Virus record (IMG/VR): IMGVR_UViG_3300037487_001412
Span: 1 to 34,397 of that record
Strand: one strand, 5' to 3'
DNA length: 34,397 bases
Origin: a virus
In this document: positions 23,496-31,851 of the stretch, in pieces
How the letters are laid out: each line of letters begins with the position of its first letter
How positions within the stretch are numbered: position 1 is the first letter of the stretch
Position numbers and translations under genes: made by a program
Notes under the pieces: generated by a model
The model's input: the letters and a program-made list of their open reading frames with translations, nothing else
Database searches by the model: none
What the model was told of the DNA's origin: nothing

Positions 23496-24728
23496 TTACG
23501 GCATCACGAGGCGCGCGTTGCGGCCCGGCCCGGTGCAGGTGAGCTGACCGTAGAAGCTGATGCGGCCTTCGTAGGCGTCGCTCGAGGCCTTGCGGGACAG
23601 GGTGGCGCCGTCGAAGTCCTGCATGATCGCCAGCTCGCGCATGTAGCGCAGCTTCCAGGTGTCGAGCTGGAGCAGGCGGCCCACGCCGGAGGGGGCGTTC
23701 TGGTCGGCGTAGATCATCACGTCCTTGCCCTTGGGGCCGAGGATGCGGATGCCCGAGAAGCCGATTTCACCGATGCCGGTGTACTCGACTTCCGCCTTCG
23801 ACCCGAGCGACACCTGTACGTTCTTGGCGTCGATGTTGTTCATGAACAGGTGCGAGGGGTTGCCACCTTCACGCGCCAGCCGGTGCATCGCGGTCGTCAC
23901 ACCCTCTTCGGGGTTGAACGACGAGATGTTGATGCGCAGACCGCCGAGGCGGCTCGGGTGGATCGAACGGTCCACGCCGAAGAACGCCGCCGAGGTGGGC
24001 GCCGTCGCCGGGTTCCACGACTCGAGACCCGAGAGCCGGAGGTACTGGCTCTGGAGGGTGATGGCCGCCACCTGACGGTCACCCTTCACGAAGATGTGGT
24101 CGCCCGTGGTGATGGTGTCGGTGTTCGCGTCGATCACGAACGTGCCCGCGTCGGTATCCACCGACAAGATGGTCTGGCCGACGCCCGAGTTGCGCAGGAT
24201 GGCGGTGTTGGTGGCGCCCGTCGAGCACACGATCTTCATGCCCGGCTCGACGTTGGTGATGTCGTTGACGTTCACCATCGTGAGCGTGGTGCCCGCGACG
24301 GACACGGTGCCGAGCGAGCCCACGCCGTCGCCGTAGAGCGAGATGGCGCGCGAGCGGCCGAAGTTGTTCAGCGCGGAGCTGACCTCGGTGTCGAGCGACT
24401 TGAGGAACGACGCCTTGCCAGCCTCGTCGGCCGCGAGCATCGCCTCCGTCTCGATCTCATAGACCTGGTAGTCCTTCACACGGGTCGTGAGGAACGCCAC
24501 GCCCTTGAGCGCACCAGCCACCGCGCCAGCCTGCGCGTCGGTGAAGCCCGCGCTGCGACCCTGGGTGTCGGCGTAGCGGACGGCGATGACGCTGCCTTCG
24601 CCGCCGAAGCCGCCTTCCTTCGCGATCATCGCGAGGAGGGGGTTGTCCTGGTACACCATGTTCTCGACCCGGTTCTGCGGGTAGAGGCGCTTGAGCGCGA
24701 AAGCAATCGAAGCCGTCGAAACAGTCAT
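23496..24728 (-). CDS. Major capsid protein
   Basis: 410 residues. The N-terminus (TVSTASIAFALKRLYPQN, VENMVYQDNPLLAMIAKE) and the sequence IAVRYADTQGRSAGFTDAQ have the pattern of HK97-fold phage coat proteins of the scaffold-assisted type; later stretches such as VDRSIHPSRLGGLRINI, THE MHRLAREGGNPSHLFMN segment and TWKLRYMRELAIMQDFDG fit the same fold. Gene order is portal, scaffold, capsid, terminator, the standard block. The ATG at 24728 follows directly on a perfect hairpin that contains its only Shine-Dalgarno-like GGTGA. Very likely the most abundant virion protein. Confidence 0.9.
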   Translation of the reverse strand: MTVSTASIAFALKRLYPQNRVENMVYQDNPLLAMIAKEGGFGGEGSVIAVRYADTQGRSAGFTDAQAGAVAGALKGVAFLTTRVKDYQVYEIETEAMLAADEAGKASFLKSLDTEVSSALNNFGRSRAISLYGDGVGSLGTVSVAGTTLTMVNVNDITNVEPGMKIVCSTGATNTAILRNSGVGQTILSVDTDAGTFVIDANTDTITTGDHIFVKGDRQVAAITLQSQYLRLSGLESWNPATAPTSAAFFGVDRSIHPSRLGGLRINISSFNPEEGVTTAMHRLAREGGNPSHLFMNNIDAKNVQVSLGSKAEVEYTGIGEIGFSGIRILGPKGKDVMIYADQNAPSGVGRLLQLDTWKLRYMRELAIMQDFDGATLSRKASSDAYEGRISFYGQLTCTGPGRNARLVMP

Positions 24729-24771
24729 GAGTTCACCGGAGGTATGCCCCCGGTGAACTCGTCACCGGAGG
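24729..24771 (-). promoter_or_regulatory. Two mutually exclusive hairpins before the capsid start codon
   Basis: On the minus strand three segments alternate: segment 1 (24771-24762), segment 2 (24760-24747) and segment 3 (24742-24729, ending at the base before ATG). Segment 1 with 2: 10 bp including one G-T, 5-base loop. Segment 2 with 3: 14 bp including one G-T, CATA loop at 24746-24743. Both use segment 2. The capsid Shine-Dalgarno candidate GGTGA (24737-24733) lies inside the second hairpin. The scaffold stop codon directly precedes segment 1. It could control capsid translation, or act as an RNA processing site; no T run follows, so it is not a typical terminator. Confidence 0.7.
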
Positions 24772-25722
24772 TTAAGGAAGCTCGCGGGCCAGGGCGTCGT
24801 AGTCCGGGCCAGCAGGTCGGGTAGCGCGCGGAACCGTGGGGGCTCCGGCCTTGTTCGTGAGGGTCTTCGCGGTGCTCACTGGTGCGTTACCCGGCCGGTC
24901 TCTGGTGGCCTCGGGGGCAGTAGAGCCAGAAGCGGGGGCAGCCGTCAAGTTCTGCATCTTCTCCCACTGCTTCTTCGTGAGGGTGACCTCGCCCTCGCGC
25001 AGCCTGCGCTCGTACTCCTCGGCGGCGATCTGGATGACCTCGACGCCCGTGGCGCCGCCGACGAACGCCTTGGCCTCGGGGTCCCACATCGAGTCGATGA
25101 TGCCTCGCACGCCCTCGAAGTCCTCGAGCCCGGCGATGTGCTTGAACTTGTCCGCGGCCTTGAGCACGGCATCCTTGATGCCCCCCAGGATGACCGACTG
25201 CTGCTCGCGCATCTTGGTCTGCTTCCAGTGCTCCTTCATCGCGACCAGCTCGGGGTCCTCCTCCCTCGCCTCCGGCTTGGCCTCGGGCTCCGGCTTGGCC
25301 TCGGCGGGCTTCGCGGGCGCACCAGCCACGCGCGAGGCGATGTCCGCGTACGAGTAGCCGAGCGCGTTCATCGCGGCGAGCGGGTCGTTCGAGTTCATCG
25401 CCTTCTCGAGCGCGGCGGCCTGGATGGGGGACACGACGCGAGCGAGGTTCAACCCGTGCTTCGCGGCCTCCTTCTGCTGCCGGAACTCCGACTGCGCGGT
25501 GGCGAGCCGGGCGAACCCCTTCTCGAACGGAGTACCGGCGCCTTCGCCAGCGGGCTTGTTCTCGGGCTCAGCGGGAGCGCCCTCAACGGGCTGCTCGGCG
25601 GGGGCGCCAGCGGGGGCAGCGGCCGGAGCGGCAGCGGGCTTCTCAGGGGTAGAGGCCGGTGAGGGCATCTCTTTGGCGATGGCGGAATAATCGGGGGCAA
25701 CGGGGGCAATTCGTTCGGGCAC
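24772..25722 (-). CDS. Scaffold protein
   Basis: 316 residues from GTG 25722 with AGGAGA upstream. It is acidic, Ala/Pro/Glu-rich and has no stable globular part, as usual for phage scaffolds: a Pro/Ala-rich N-terminal third, a helical Glu/Lys-rich centre (EFRQQKEAAKHGLNLARVV, EEYERRLREGEVTLTKK) and a Pro/Ser-rich C-terminal linker. A short motif appears at both ends: PDYSAIAKEMP near residue 10 and PDYDALARELP as the last residues. The location between portal and capsid settles the role. Confidence 0.8.
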   Translation of the reverse strand: MPERIAPVAPDYSAIAKEMPSPASTPEKPAAAPAAAPAGAPAEQPVEGAPAEPENKPAGEGAGTPFEKGFARLATAQSEFRQQKEAAKHGLNLARVVSPIQAAALEKAMNSNDPLAAMNALGYSYADIASRVAGAPAKPAEAKPEPEAKPEAREEDPELVAMKEHWKQTKMREQQSVILGGIKDAVLKAADKFKHIAGLEDFEGVRGIIDSMWDPEAKAFVGGATGVEVIQIAAEEYERRLREGEVTLTKKQWEKMQNLTAAPASGSTAPEATRDRPGNAPVSTAKTLTNKAGAPTVPRATRPAGPDYDALARELP

Positions 25723-25740
25723 GTTTCTCTCCTGTGGGTG

Positions 25741-27726
25741 TTAGGCAGCGATCAGCGGCGCAACGGCGGGCACTGGAGCCGCTGCGTTCATGGTGTTGGT
25801 GATGTTCGTCGGGCCACCGGGACCGCCCGGCATCGGGGGCGGACCCATCGGGGCGCCGGGGGCGCCGGGCATCCCCATCGGCATCGGGGGAGGCGCCATC
25901 GACTCCGCGAGCATGTTGGAGGCCATCTCGATGAGCGAGCGCAGCATGTCCAGGCGCTCCGGCTCGATGTCCTTGAAGTGGCGCGCGAACAGGTAGTTCG
26001 AGATGCCCCGCTCGACGAGGAGCTGGAGGTTCTGGAACGGCTCGGGCGGGTGCAGCTCGGGCTCGTCGTCGTCGAGGATCGCGCTGATCGTGGCGTCGCA
26101 GTCGTCGAGCGCCGCGTTGCCCAGGTCCATCTCCGCTTCCACGTCGGGGAAGCCGAGCAAGCGCTTCGCGACGGTGGCGGTGATCATCCCGTCCGCCTGG
26201 AGTTCCTTGACGAACTGCTTACGCGCACCGGGCGTGTTCGGCAGGCTGCTCGCGGAGAGCATCTGCATCACGTACGAGTCGGAGTCGAGTTCGATGTCCT
26301 TCCAGTCCACCTCTTCGGCGCGACGACGGCCCGAGACCTTGACCTTGTACCCGTTCTGCATCTGGGGGTACTGCTTCGTGACCAGCTCGATGGAGATGCG
26401 CGCGCACTCGAGGAACAGGTTGTCCCACGCCTGATGCACGAGGGCGAAACGCTCGCTCTCGATCTCGCTGTACTCGCGCAGCGCCACGCCCGCGTCGAGC
26501 CCGGCAGGCTTCTTCGACGCGGCCGAAAGCATCGACACGCCGTAGTCCTGGAAGCAGCGCTGGTAAATCTTGTCCACCTGCGCGAACTCATCCGCAGACA
26601 CCACGTTCGCGTTGTCCACGACGGGGGGCGAGCCCGTGTAGTAGACGTGATCCGAGAAGCCGTTGGTCAGGTGGTTCGAGTTCACCTTCGAGCCGTGCTG
26701 GATGAAGATGCGCCCCTTGCCCTTGCGGCGGATCTGCTCGCTGATGGACTTCATCGTGCGGTTCAGCTCGAGCTGGCCCCCGGTGAGCGCTTCGGCGGCG
26801 CCCTTGCCCCAGAACCCGACCACGCGGGGCTTGCCCTTAAGCACCGCGAACGGGAATCGGTTGAGCTTCCAGTCCTCGCACTCCAGCTCGCAGCCCTGGA
26901 TGGCGATGATGTGGCGCCCGTCCTTGGCCTTGGGGCTCGAGGGCAGGTGCCAGCCCTCCCAGACCTCGACCATCAGCACCGGGGCGGTGCCTGACTTCGG
27001 GTCCGGGCCGTTGAGGATCTCCTCCGCGTAGTCCGGGAACATGGACGCAAGCACCTCGCGATGCATCATCTTGCGACGGAACAGGCGCCGCGGCGCCCCG
27101 TTGAGTCCGTCTGCGTCGTCCACGTACAGCTCGCTGGGGAGCACGCGCTCCACCTCGAGCCGCAGCGTCCCGTCCGCCTGCTCCTCGGGGTAGAAGTGCA
27201 GGAAGCCGGTGCCGAACACCTGCGCATCGACGAACTGCTGCTTCGCCTTCTCGTAGAGGTCCACCTCGTAGAAGAAGCCGCGCGACCACTTGTCGAGCTT
27301 GCGCGCCTTGCGCTGCGACTTCCACGACGCGCCGCTGGTCAGGAACTCAGGGCGCGGCTTGTTCTTGGAAATCTTCGCGGCCAGGGTGTCCACGCAGGCG
27401 GCGATGACGTTCAAGGTCATGATGCCGGTGCCGATGATGGCCTGCCGCACCACCGCGGTCGCGTAGTCGCTCGTGGTGAGCGAGTTGATCTCCACGTTCT
27501 CGTACAGCCGCGCGTGGCGCACGTTGGATTGCTCACGCTCGGTCGAGTTGTTCTTCACCCGCTCGCACTCACCGATGAAGGCCGCGCAGCGCTGCCCGCG
27601 GCTGTCGTCGGTCTTCAGGTCCTTCGACAACCCCCACCAAGTCGAACCAATGGACGAGTTTTGAGCCCCCGCTTTGGCGGCCTTCTCGTTCTTGTAGCTC
27701 TTGGCATCTTTCCAGGAGGGGGGCAT
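25741..27726 (-). CDS. Portal protein
   Basis: 661 residues. The N-terminus is helical and polar. The middle has the portal-family layout of a long helical and beta core (LNVIAACVDTLAAKISKNKP, FGTGFLHFYPEEQADG, VLPSELYVDD, MVEVWEGWHLP), a stem-type region and a long C-terminal helix with Gly/Pro/Met-rich tail (PMGMPGAPGAPMGPPPMPG). NKPRPEFLT and VERVLPSELYVDD are typical of dodecameric portal proteins. It lies downstream of the terminase and upstream of the scaffold, the usual order. The Gly/Pro/Met tail is a little unusual and may be an internal-facing extension. Confidence 0.88.
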   Translation of the reverse strand: MPPSWKDAKSYKNEKAAKAGAQNSSIGSTWWGLSKDLKTDDSRGQRCAAFIGECERVKNNSTEREQSNVRHARLYENVEINSLTTSDYATAVVRQAIIGTGIMTLNVIAACVDTLAAKISKNKPRPEFLTSGASWKSQRKARKLDKWSRGFFYEVDLYEKAKQQFVDAQVFGTGFLHFYPEEQADGTLRLEVERVLPSELYVDDADGLNGAPRRLFRRKMMHREVLASMFPDYAEEILNGPDPKSGTAPVLMVEVWEGWHLPSSPKAKDGRHIIAIQGCELECEDWKLNRFPFAVLKGKPRVVGFWGKGAAEALTGGQLELNRTMKSISEQIRRKGKGRIFIQHGSKVNSNHLTNGFSDHVYYTGSPPVVDNANVVSADEFAQVDKIYQRCFQDYGVSMLSAASKKPAGLDAGVALREYSEIESERFALVHQAWDNLFLECARISIELVTKQYPQMQNGYKVKVSGRRRAEEVDWKDIELDSDSYVMQMLSASSLPNTPGARKQFVKELQADGMITATVAKRLLGFPDVEAEMDLGNAALDDCDATISAILDDDEPELHPPEPFQNLQLLVERGISNYLFARHFKDIEPERLDMLRSLIEMASNMLAESMAPPPMPMGMPGAPGAPMGPPPMPGGPGGPTNITNTMNAAAPVPAVAPLIAA

Positions 27727-27729
27727 CGC

Positions 27730-28104
27730 TTACCTTTTCGCGTCCATGACGCGGCCGAGAAGTTCTTCCTGCATGTCAGCATAGAGGCCGTCTGCCCCTA
27801 CCTGCGGATTCGTCTTCGGCGTGTCGCTCGCCTGAACTACCGTCACTTGAGGGGTTGACGGTGCCACAGAACTGGGATCCGAGGCAAGCGCAGACGCGAG
27901 CTGGAACTTCACCGTTTTCGACGTACCCGGAACCTCGCCGTCCCACTCGAGCACGCCGTAGCGCCGAGCGAGCTGAAATAGCCCCTCGAGCCGCTCCAGC
28001 GGAGAGGGCTCAGGTACGCATGGCGCCGGGATGCAGTCCACCCCCAGGTCGCAGTCGAGCTTGTGGACTTTCACCTTACGCTTCGGATTCGTTTTCTTCA
28101 CCAT
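27730..28104 (-). CDS. Small hypothetical protein between terminase and portal
   Basis: 124 residues. The start ATG 28104 overlaps the terminase stop; GTG 28101 is equally possible, and the longer frame to 28155 is rejected. The N-terminus is strongly basic (VKKTNPKRKVKVHKLD) and followed by two or three Cys (DCDLGVDC, PAPCVPEP). The C-terminal half is Ser/Thr/Val-rich. There is no recognised domain. The position, between terminase and portal genes, suggests a packaging accessory, for example a protein that helps dock the terminase. Weak evidence beyond the coding call. Confidence 0.5.
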   Translation of the reverse strand: MVKKTNPKRKVKVHKLDCDLGVDCIPAPCVPEPSPLERLEGLFQLARRYGVLEWDGEVPGTSKTVKFQLASALASDPSSVAPSTPQVTVVQASDTPKTNPQVGADGLYADMQEELLGRVMDAKR

Positions 28105-29684
28105 TCTTCGTTCTCCTCTGCTTGTTGGTCTGCGCCGGGCGCGCACTCCCACCACGGTCCCTTAACGGGCGCCTTTTCCATTCTCTCGTCGTGCTCCTTC
28201 TGAGCGAGCAGCGCCGCCTCGGGGGTTCCGGGCTCCGGCCGCTTTTCGGGCGCCTTCGTAGCGAGAAACGAGTAGGCGTAGCGCCATGCGTACAGCGCGG
28301 CGTCCGTAGTGTGCGAAAACTCGTGCGCTGACTTGTCCGACTCGGGCGGTTTTCCAGAAGTGGGGTCCCAATCGCGGTCCTTGATCAGCCCACCCAGGTC
28401 GCGTGACAGCTCCGAGCCGATGAGCGTGCGAATTCGCTTGGTAATGAAGTCGTCGTTCATCAGCGTGACGAACCCGAACTTGTCCGACTTCTGCGCGGGC
28501 TCGAAAACGAGGCTGTGGCGGCTCTGCACCTCTTCGACGAACGCCTTACCCGAGCCGCCCGTGTCGGCCACCATCTTCACGATGTTGAAACGCGACTGGA
28601 ACTCGCGAATCTTGTCCACCACGGGCTGCGACGTTACGTGGTTCTCGCTCCAGCTCGCGACTTCGTAGAGCACGTTGTCGTTCTCGTGCCAGCCCCACAC
28701 GACGAGCGCCATCGCGTCGTTGAAGCCCACGTCCCAGCCCAAAACGTGCGTCCAGCCCGTGCCCCAGGGCTTCATCTCCTCGAACGAGTAGCCGTTACGC
28801 GCGAGTTGCCACTTGTAGTAGAGCGCGTCGTTGTCCGTGACCCAGACCGCGCACCACTCGCGCAGGTAGGTTGGGTTCTTCACGTCCCAGCCCTTGCGCT
28901 GCATCGTACGAACGAGTTCCTGCTTCGCGTTCGGCAGGAACGGGTTGTCGAGAACGTGTAGCCGGTGGCAGCTCCACCCCAGACCCTTGATTTCCTCGTG
29001 GTCCTCGTCGTATTTCAGCTTGCGGCCGACGCCGACCCAGCGCTTCTTGCGCTCGGATCCATCGTCGCCGGTACACCAGTACCAGTAGCCGGTGCAGACG
29101 GGGCCGGGCGTGCCCTCCATGATGATGACGCCCTGCATGGGGCGCCCTTCCGTGCCTCGAGCGCTGCGCGCATCGAACAGCGACGGTTCCACCACGTCTT
29201 CGACGAGCTTCTCCAGGAACGGCCCGAAGCTCTGCGACTCGAGGATGATCTCGAGCATGGTCTTGTCGCCCCGCTTCTTCTGCGCTTCCTTGTCCTTGTC
29301 GGCGCCGACGAGACGAATCTCCGAGCGGTTGTCGAAAGTGATGCGTAGCTCGGTCTCGTGACTCTTCACCTTGATCAGGTGCCGGTTGCACACGTCGAGC
29401 AGCTTGAGCCAGACGAGTTCCTTGCAGCGCATCCGCGAGGCCGCCCAGATGCGCACGATGCACCCAGGGTTCTCCAGCGCGGTGCAGACCGTCGCCCGCG
29501 GCCACGTCTCCGTCTTACCGGCGCGACGCGTGCCGACGACGGCGATGTTCATGGCCGGGTCGTCCATGATCTCGATCTGCCGGTCGTAGAGTTCCTTGCG
29601 GATCTCCTTGACCGTCTTCTCGGCAAGCTCGGCGGCCTGCTTGCGCCGAGCCTGCTCGAGAAGGGCCTCGCGCTTCGTTACCAC
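28098..29684 (-). CDS. terL: Terminase large subunit
   Basis: 528 residues. ATPase half: Walker A VVGTRRAGKTET with K57-T58; a Walker B-like LEIILESQSF in which E149 is the likely catalytic acid but the usual preceding Asp is Leu148; and the coupling motif VIIMEGTPGP (about 186-195). Nuclease half: RNase H-like acids D318 (LGWDVGFNDAM), D374 (MVADTGGSG) and D461 (TTDAALYAWRY). Length and order of motifs fit a large terminase that cuts concatemers and pumps DNA. The next gene in the transcript is the small basic protein and then portal. The missing Walker B Asp is a mild oddity. Confidence 0.92.
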   Translation of the reverse strand: MVTKREALLEQARRKQAAELAEKTVKEIRKELYDRQIEIMDDPAMNIAVVGTRRAGKTETWPRATVCTALENPGCIVRIWAASRMRCKELVWLKLLDVCNRHLIKVKSHETELRITFDNRSEIRLVGADKDKEAQKKRGDKTMLEIILESQSFGPFLEKLVEDVVEPSLFDARSARGTEGRPMQGVIIMEGTPGPVCTGYWYWCTGDDGSERKKRWVGVGRKLKYDEDHEEIKGLGWSCHRLHVLDNPFLPNAKQELVRTMQRKGWDVKNPTYLREWCAVWVTDNDALYYKWQLARNGYSFEEMKPWGTGWTHVLGWDVGFNDAMALVVWGWHENDNVLYEVASWSENHVTSQPVVDKIREFQSRFNIVKMVADTGGSGKAFVEEVQSRHSLVFEPAQKSDKFGFVTLMNDDFITKRIRTLIGSELSRDLGGLIKDRDWDPTSGKPPESDKSAHEFSHTTDAALYAWRYAYSFLATKAPEKRPEPGTPEAALLAQKEHDERMEKAPVKGPWWECAPGADQQAEENEEW

Positions 29685-29688
29685 GGGT

Positions 29689-30018
29689 TCAACCCACCCA
29701 GGAGGGGATCTGCCGGTACTCGACGTGTCGCCCTTCCAGCAACGCGCGAGTAATCCCCATCTTCATGCCTTCGCTGATTCCGCAGTCGGTGTAGACCACG
29801 GTTCCGGCGCTCACCCGGCCCCACTGGAGCCCTGCTTCGATGCCCAGCACGCGGTCACCGAGAACGCCGTCGTCGAGAACCCCTTCCTGCGTATAGAGGA
29901 GGTGCGACGCGAACGGAGCCTCACCCCTCCGCAGGCAGTCTGCCAGTGCCGCGCGAGCGTAGCGAATGTGTTTCGCCACATCTCCAGCGAAGGGGCTCTC
30001 GACGCTGACGAGGTTCAT
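29689..30018 (-). CDS. DUF7768/nucleoside deoxyribosyltransferase-like protein
   Basis: 109 residues with a clear small-domain pattern: VSVESPFAGDVAKHIRYARAAL, GEAPFASHLLYTQEGVLDD, VLGIEAGLQWG, VVYTDCGISEGMKMGI and a final VEYRQI. This resembles the DUF7768 type of nucleoside 2-deoxyribosyltransferase-like domain found singly in phages; the conserved Ser, His, Asp and Glu-Gly-Met residues are visible. The exact reaction is uncertain; nucleoside or nucleotide scavenging is usual for the broader family. It lies just upstream of the terminase, a common place for such small accessory genes. Confidence 0.65.
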   Translation of the reverse strand: MNLVSVESPFAGDVAKHIRYARAALADCLRRGEAPFASHLLYTQEGVLDDGVLGDRVLGIEAGLQWGRVSAGTVVYTDCGISEGMKMGITRALLEGRHVEYRQIPSWVG

Positions 30019-30326
30019 TCGGGCTTGCTCGCATCCAGGTAGTAGGCGACCTGCTTGTCGTTGAAGTCGCGTTTCCCGTCCGCTGACGTGTCCGCGATGA
30101 TGAAGCCCTGCTCGGCGTGCTTGCGCGCCTTCTTGGGGTTGTCCGCGGAGTCGGGCTGCGCAGCCGAGAACGCCCAGCCCATCACGGCGTACTGCTTGCC
30201 CAGGGCTGCCAGCCGCTCCGTCTTCGAGAGCCCTCGAGCGCTGCGGTGGTGACGCGCGGAGAGGGCCACGGCCACGAGCGCGGCCACGGAGTTGAAGCCG
30301 AGAAGAACAAGCTCTAAGGTGTTCAT
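30015..30326 (-). CDS. Small single-pass membrane protein
   Basis: 103 residues. The N-terminal 24 residues (NTLELVLLGFNSVAALVAVAL) form one membrane helix followed by ARHHR, so the rest is probably cytoplasmic. The remaining part is helical with charged ends (LSKTERLAALGKQY, KARKHAEQGFIIADTSADG). The final part faintly recalls phage LL-H-type holin C-termini, but no match can be claimed. It overlaps its downstream gene by ATGA. It may be a second holin, a packaging accessory or a superinfection protein. Confidence 0.5.
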   Translation of the reverse strand: MNTLELVLLGFNSVAALVAVALSARHHRSARGLSKTERLAALGKQYAVMGWAFSAAQPDSADNPKKARKHAEQGFIIADTSADGKRDFNDKQVAYYLDASKPE

Positions 30327-31019
30327 TTAATACTCACACCATTCAACGGAGATCGAAGCCACCCACGTTCCGGCGGCGTCAAAGAGAGCGCCCGCCCGGA
30401 CGCCCAAGACCTGACCGGGCTCCAGCTCGAAAGCGTGCGTGTTCACATCCTCGCCGGGGGTCCACGCGAGTTGCCTCGACCCGCCTGCCGTACCCACCGC
30501 AGTCGTGCCGAGAGGCATCTCCACGAGGGGGCCGACCTCCCAAGTGATGCCCGTGATGGTGAGCGCCCCGGTAGTGGAGATTCGCGTATCCCCGCCCAGC
30601 GCGATGTTCGTCTGGGAGTTCGCCCCGCTAGCTGGGTCCTTCTTGTTGACGCTGGTGTCGAGCGAGGTGCCGCCAGACGTAGCCGCCCCGGACCCCCGGT
30701 AGACCCCGAGCCTGCGAATGGCAGAGAGCGGAACCGTGTAGGCGACCTGCGTGGTGTACTCCACGAGCACCTTGTAGATGTACGCCATCTTGCCTCCCGT
30801 GGGGCTTATGCGGATGGCGAAGACTGTACCGCCGGAAGCGAGAGCGGCAGCCACGACGCCGGTCGTGCCTGCCACCACATAGCAGTCACGAGTGCGGGGC
30901 TGCACGTTGACCCGGAGGGTCTTGTAGCTGGGGTCCACGGTGGCGAGGTCCGAGCCTACGCCAGACTTGAGCGGGATGCCCTGTGCGAGAACGAGTGATG
31001 CAGCGAGTGCGAGCAACAT
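30327..31019 (-). CDS. Exported beta-rich virion-type protein
   Basis: 230 residues, starting at ATG 31019 with AGGAGG 5 bases upstream (the longer frame to 31058 is rejected). Residues 1-15 (MLLALAASLVLAQG) form a short signal peptide. The mature part is beta-rich with a G/T/A-rich middle (GSGAATSGGTSLDTSVNKKD) and ends in VASISVEWCEY. It looks like a beta-sandwich virion surface or adhesion protein; the family was not recognised. Its signal ends in LVLAQ, as in the 10781 gene. Confidence 0.55.
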   Translation of the reverse strand: MLLALAASLVLAQGIPLKSGVGSDLATVDPSYKTLRVNVQPRTRDCYVVAGTTGVVAAALASGGTVFAIRISPTGGKMAYIYKVLVEYTTQVAYTVPLSAIRRLGVYRGSGAATSGGTSLDTSVNKKDPASGANSQTNIALGGDTRISTTGALTITGITWEVGPLVEMPLGTTAVGTAGGSRQLAWTPGEDVNTHAFELEPGQVLGVRAGALFDAAGTWVASISVEWCEY

Positions 31020-31020
31020 G

Positions 31021-31851
31021 TCAGCCTCCTGTGCAGTGAACGGAGACGGTGCCCTCAAGGCCCGTCAGATTGAGCAGCGAAACGGTGAAACCGACTCCGG
31101 GAACAAGGTCGCTGACGGTCACGCGGACGCTGGCGAGACTGATGACTTCCACGGTGAGCCCTGCATCATCCGTGCCCAGCACTTGGCACATAGCATGGCT
31201 TGCCGAGGTGATCCACGTCGCCACCACGGTCTGGCTGAAGAGGCCCGCCCCCGTGAGCACGATCTGCGCGTCAGCCCTATTGACACTCCACGGGGGGCCT
31301 CCCCCGCCTCCACCCCCTGAAGGTGTGGAGCAAGTGAGCACCCCGGTGGGCGAGATGTCGCTCACGTACTGCCCTACAGCGCACGCAGCCGGGTCGTGGT
31401 CGAACGCGGCGGTGTAGACCGAGGCATCGGCCGAGTAGGCAGTCTGAGCCACCGTGGCGACCTGCGCGAAGTACGCGGCGTCGGCGCTGTAGGCGCTCCC
31501 GGCGGTCGTCGCGACTACCGCGTACACGCTGGCGTCAGCCGAAAACGCCGTGCCCGCCACTCCAGCCGTCTGCGCGTAGTAGCTCGCGTCTGCCGAGTAG
31601 GCGACTGCGGCGACCTGCGCGGTGATGCTGGCATCGGCCATGTACGCCTCCGCGACCTTCCCGCTGGAGCCGCCGCCCGTGGCCGACAGGTACAGCACGC
31701 CGCCGTCCACGCCGCAGGTCATGTTGGTGCGGCAGTCGATGACGTACTGGCGCTGCACCACGCGCTGGGGCACGCGCACGCCGTTCTGGCGCGTCTCGAT
31801 GGGGGTGACGTTGATGTTCTGCGCCAGCAACAGCAGGGTGAGCCACTTCAC
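31021..31851 (-). CDS. Fibre-like protein with 18-residue repeats
   Basis: 276 residues from GTG 31851 (GTGA overlap). The N-terminus is signal-like (MKWLTLLLLAQNINV). Residues about 69-150 carry five copies of an AYSADASxYAQ unit of 15-18 residues, typical of a trimeric fibre shaft. A Gly run (PSGGGGGGGPP) follows and then a beta domain of about 80 residues (ADAQIVLTGAGLFSQTVVA and so on). Two Cys pairs (DCRTNMTC, and CTGG at the end) may form disulfides. It is probably a short fibre or receptor-binding protein. A fibre with a signal peptide is unusual. Confidence 0.65.
   Translation of the reverse strand: MKWLTLLLLAQNINVTPIETRQNGVRVPQRVVQRQYVIDCRTNMTCGVDGGVLYLSATGGGSSGKVAEAYMADASITAQVAAVAYSADASYYAQTAGVAGTAFSADASVYAVVATTAGSAYSADAAYFAQVATVAQTAYSADASVYTAAFDHDPAACAVGQYVSDISPTGVLTCSTPSGGGGGGGPPWSVNRADAQIVLTGAGLFSQTVVATWITSASHAMCQVLGTDDAGLTVEVISLASVRVTVSDLVPGVGFTVSLLNLTGLEGTVSVHCTGG
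31402..31647 (-). repeat. Five tandem fibre-shaft repeats
   Basis: Units begin AYMADAS, AYSADAS, AFSADAS, AYSADAA and AYSADAS, spaced by 15, 18, 18 and 18 residues (54 bases where regular). Residue pattern with small residues at fixed places fits trimeric fibre shafts and similar repeats. Confidence 0.85.
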
